64,000 nucleotides of DNA, taken from the NCBI RefSeq assembly GCF_002243045.1, contig NZ_MBKP01000018.1, positions 1-64,000 on the forward strand. Direction: 5' to 3'. The DNA comes from Methanolobus psychrotolerans (GTDB lineage Archaea > Halobacteriota > Methanosarcinia > Methanosarcinales > Methanosarcinaceae). Positions within the stretch are counted from its first letter, which is position 1. Each line of letters begins with the position of its first letter. The position numbers and the translations under genes were made by a program. Of this stretch, positions 62,055 to 64,000 are shown one piece after another. The notes beneath the pieces are model-generated. The model saw only the letters and a program-made list of their open reading frames with translations. It did not search any database and was not told the DNA's origin.

Positions 62055-62357
62055 TTACTCCCCTTCTGTAAAAAAACCACATGTGATGACCGTACTTCTC
62101 TGAACATTTGAGACAATATGCGAAATGGAAATAATGTTTTTTCACGGTCATTCCTTTCCAGAAATGTACTTTTCCATCTCTTTTATCCATTCTTGAATGA
62201 TTTGCAGGGTCCATCAAAAACCTTGTTGAAAAATATGCCTGGGAGTTTTATAATCTCAGCTACGGAAACTTCTTTTATGACAGACATGTGTTCTGTTGTC
62301 CCTTAAGGAAGGATCGAATTCAGGACAACATGATCCAGAACCTGTTGAATCGTCCAT
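62055..62357 (-). pseudogene. Decayed member of a conserved Cys-rich hydrolase-like family
   Basis: On the minus strand a start MDDSTGSGSCCPEFDPSLR, typical of a family opening (CCPxFDPxxWD), soon meets a stop. Other frames then give AEIIKLPGIFFNKVFDGP, WIKEMEKYISGK and VKKHYFHFAYCLKCSEKYGH, which match, in order, family segments I remember as GTFLTKVFEGP, WVKEM-YV-SKGK and KKLYFFYTTCPKCAKYYG. The middle of the protein is missing and at least two frameshifts are needed, so the gene is dead. The family's function is not clear to me. Confidence 0.6.
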
Positions 62358-62684
62358 ATTAAAAGATACTACTTCAGATAGATAGATTATAGAAAAATAG
62401 CCTAAGGCGAGGGCAACAGAGAAGACTATAATACCCTATCGCCCTCTTGACGTCTTTCACTTGACGCCTTAAATTTTCCGATTGGCAAGTATACGCGCTT
62501 CAGGGTCTTTCCCTGATTCAATCCAATCGAAAGCCGAAACATAGTGTCAAAGTCTTGATAACTTCTGGCATTATATTTTCAGCAAATATACTGTATTACT
62601 TCATCGAATAAGTTTTTTGCGGTTGGTAATGTTACATTCATGAAAAATAAAATAGCAAATATAGGAATGCCCGAAAAATATTAA
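62358..62684. other. Intergenic stretch with a nested inverted repeat
   Basis: About 330 bp between the decayed gene and tRNA-Arg. TAAGGCG (62403-62409) pairs with CGCCTTA (62465-62471), and inside it GAGGGC (62409-62414) pairs with GCCCTC (62441-62446). A minus-strand frame starting at 62641 (MNVTLPTAKNLFDEVIQ) meets TGA after 20 codons and then stays open, so it may be another gene remnant. No recognised gene. Confidence 0.4.
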
Positions 62685-62759
62685 CGATCCCGAAGGGATT
62701 CGAACCCTTGACCCTCGGGTTAGAAGCCCGATGCTATATCCTGGCTAAGCCACGGGACC
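62685..62759 (-). tRNA. tRNA-Arg (anticodon TCT)
   Basis: On the minus strand, acceptor strands GGTCCCG and CGGGATC pair (one G-T), followed by discriminator G. The anticodon arm TCGGGCTTCTAACCCGA has anticodon TCT. The T arm AAGGGTTCGAATCCCTT is canonical. 75 nt, no encoded CCA. Confidence 0.95.
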
Positions 62760-62923
62760 GCTAAGGATTGGCTGGAATGTGAATAGGTTTTCAAGCATAA
62801 AAGCCTTTTGTCAAAACGAAACTACAGTGTCAAATAAAAAGAGATGTCAACATACATGTGAATACAAATATATAATAGTTTGACGTCAACAATATCAACT
62901 ATTATAATGCTGAGGCTTTACAT

Positions 62924-63802
62924 ATGAGTGAATTATTGATTTATTGCAACGGAGACTATGTCCCGAAGTCAGAAGCCAAGACATCTCTTTTTGATCATGG
63001 TTTTTTGTATGGCGATGGTGTTTTTGAAGGCATAAGGGCTTACAATGGACGTGTTTTCAAGTTACGGGAACATGTTGACAGGCTCTATGATTCTGCAAGG
63101 GCAATCGCTCTCAACATACCAATGACCAAGGAAGAAATGGAAGAGGCAATTCTGGAAACACTCCGGAAAAACAACCTGACAGATGCCTATATCAGACCTA
63201 TAGTTTCAAGAGGCGATGGCGATCTTGGACTGGACCCCAGAAAATGTCCGAAGCCAAATATATTCATTATCTCACAGGAATGGGGAGCAATGTATGGAGA
63301 TCTTTATGAGATTGGCCTTACCGGTGTCACGGTCTCAGTCAGGAGAAACTCCTGTGATGCGCTTTCCCCGAATATCAAGTCACTTAATTATCTGAACAAC
63401 ATCCTTGCAAAAATCGAGGCAAATGAGAAGGGAGGAGACGAGGCAATTTTCTTTGACCAGAACGGTTACCTCTCAGAAGGTTCTGGAGACAACATATTCA
63501 TCATCAAGAATGGAAAAGTCTACACACCACCAACCATTAACAACCTAAAGGGAATAACAAGGGCAACAGCAATCGAACTGCTTGCAGACATCGGAATTGA
63601 TACCCATGTTGAAAATCTGGGGATGTTTGATCTCTACACTGCTGATGAGATATTTGTCACAGGGACCGCAGCTGAGGCAGCACCTCTTGTAAAGATAGAT
63701 GGGCGCCCAATTGGTGATGGAAAACCAGGACCTATAACTAAAAAGATGGTTGATGCCTTTGAGTATGCGACCAAGAACACAGGTACTCCTATCTACCCTT
63801 AA
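62924..63802 (+). CDS. ilvE: Branched-chain amino acid aminotransferase
   Basis: A 292-residue fold-type IV PLP enzyme for the last step of Val, Leu and Ile synthesis. It has the family opening [20 protein letters not shown], the PLP lysine in [20 protein letters not shown], the [13 protein letters not shown] loop and [11 protein letters not shown]. The ending [20 protein letters not shown] is standard. The start ATG at 62924 fits the family; a TATA-like TATATAATAG lies at about 62870-62879. It stands alone on the plus strand, and the next gene begins about 130 bp later. Confidence 0.95.
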   Translation: MSELLIYCNGDYVPKSEAKTSLFDHGFLYGDGVFEGIRAYNGRVFKLREHVDRLYDSARAIALNIPMTKEEMEEAILETLRKNNLTDAYIRPIVSRGDGDLGLDPRKCPKPNIFIISQEWGAMYGDLYEIGLTGVTVSVRRNSCDALSPNIKSLNYLNNILAKIEANEKGGDEAIFFDQNGYLSEGSGDNIFIIKNGKVYTPPTINNLKGITRATAIELLADIGIDTHVENLGMFDLYTADEIFVTGTAAEAAPLVKIDGRPIGDGKPGPITKKMVDAFEYATKNTGTPIYP

Positions 63803-63930
63803 AATGAAGAGCTGACTCTTTATCTCTTTTCTTCTTTTTTACTATTCAAAACATTAATTAGGCATTAGTCCAGTAATAGATTATATTTTAATAATTTTAT
63901 ATTTAAATATAAAACAAATGAGGTTTTTGA

Positions 63931-64000
63931 ATGGATAATGAGGGAGAAAAAGAAAAAGTAATTATGGAGAACCTAAAATACCTGAACGACTCAGTTATGG
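63931..64000 (+). CDS. Start of an unidentified gene (cut by window edge)
   Basis: ATG at 63931 preceded by GAGGTTTTTGA. The first 23 codons, starting MDNEGEKEKVIMENLKYLND, form a charged helix. A strong AT-rich promoter region (TTATATTTAAATATAAAAC) lies 20-45 bp upstream. Too short to identify. Confidence 0.55.
   Translation, partial: MDNEGEKEKVIMENLKYLNDSVM

Noticed and set aside
61834-62217. Minus-strand 127-codon frame over the microprotein region
   Set aside because: Only its first part overlaps the decayed gene; the rest is Ser/Phe-rich antisense of the Lys-rich microprotein.
62475-62645. Minus-strand frames reading FDWIESGKDPEARILANRK or MNVTLPTAKNLFDEVIQ
   Set aside because: Two frames both look partly protein-like, but one stops after 20 codons and neither can be tied to a family, so no gene was called.
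62685-62920. Integrative element inserted at tRNA-Arg
   Set aside because: No integrase gene and no repeated tRNA 3' end was found in the window.

Overview
The window comes from a methanogenic archaeon, most likely of the Methanosarcinaceae (Methanolobus- or Methanococcoides-like). The evidence is a Methanosarcina-type S-layer protein, an archaeal SRP RNA, archaeal RNase P protein 4, DtdA, TBP, the SecE-Spt5-L11-L1-L10-L12 ribosomal cluster, GGTGAT-type ribosome binding sites and AT-rich TATA promoters. The genus is inferred from gene content only. The sequence is A+T-rich and contains no complete insertion sequence, prophage or CRISPR array.

Layout. 1-3.8 kb: the start of an S-layer gene with a structured leader, two KaiC-family ATPases with a tiny zinc-ribbon gene between them, and a winged-helix regulator. 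3.9-5.8 kb: SRP RNA, tRNA-Ser, a Cys-rich membrane microprotein, RNase P protein 4 and a metallo-beta-lactamase-fold hydrolase. 5.9-12.1 kb: dtdA, ftsZ, secE, spt5, and L11, L1, L10, L12, with a folded RNA leader in front of L1. 12.1-17.4 kb: a decayed methyltransferase, a UbiB-type kinase, and an ECF cobalt/nickel importer split into two convergent operons. 17.5-23.3 kb: a radical SAM protein, a cohesin-domain surface protein, a SAM hydroxide adenosyltransferase, a ThiC-family enzyme with palindromic operators, an AglJ-like glycosyltransferase and TBP. 23.3-34.0 kb: a chromosome-maintenance block on the minus strand (a coiled-coil gene, smc, scpA, scpB; and mre11-rad50).

34.1-42.0 kb is the most unusual region. 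It holds two head-to-tail modules of pilin-like genes with the same gene order (six genes, then five), each behind its own promoter. No secretion ATPase, platform protein or prepilin peptidase lies in the window. A convergent gene next to them encodes a 1979-residue secreted protein in which one von Willebrand A domain appears to be split into three pieces by a second complete VWA domain and by an eight-repeat propeller-like region.

48.5-53.8 kb: a cyclophilin, a molybdate/tungstate ABC importer (modABC), a coiled-coil protein and a cupin. 54.0-61.7 kb: two tandem paralogues of about 1250 residues, each a papain-like protease joined to a PKD domain, a parallel beta-helix and a PGF-pre-PGF domain, with a C-terminal membrane anchor. 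61.7-64.0 kb: a 41-residue charged protein, a decayed gene, tRNA-Arg, a branched-chain aminotransferase and the start of one more gene.

Taken together, the window joins housekeeping blocks (translation, cell division, chromosome organisation) to a rich cell-surface programme: S-layer, N-glycosylation, pilin-like structures, and very large adhesin- and protease-like surface proteins.
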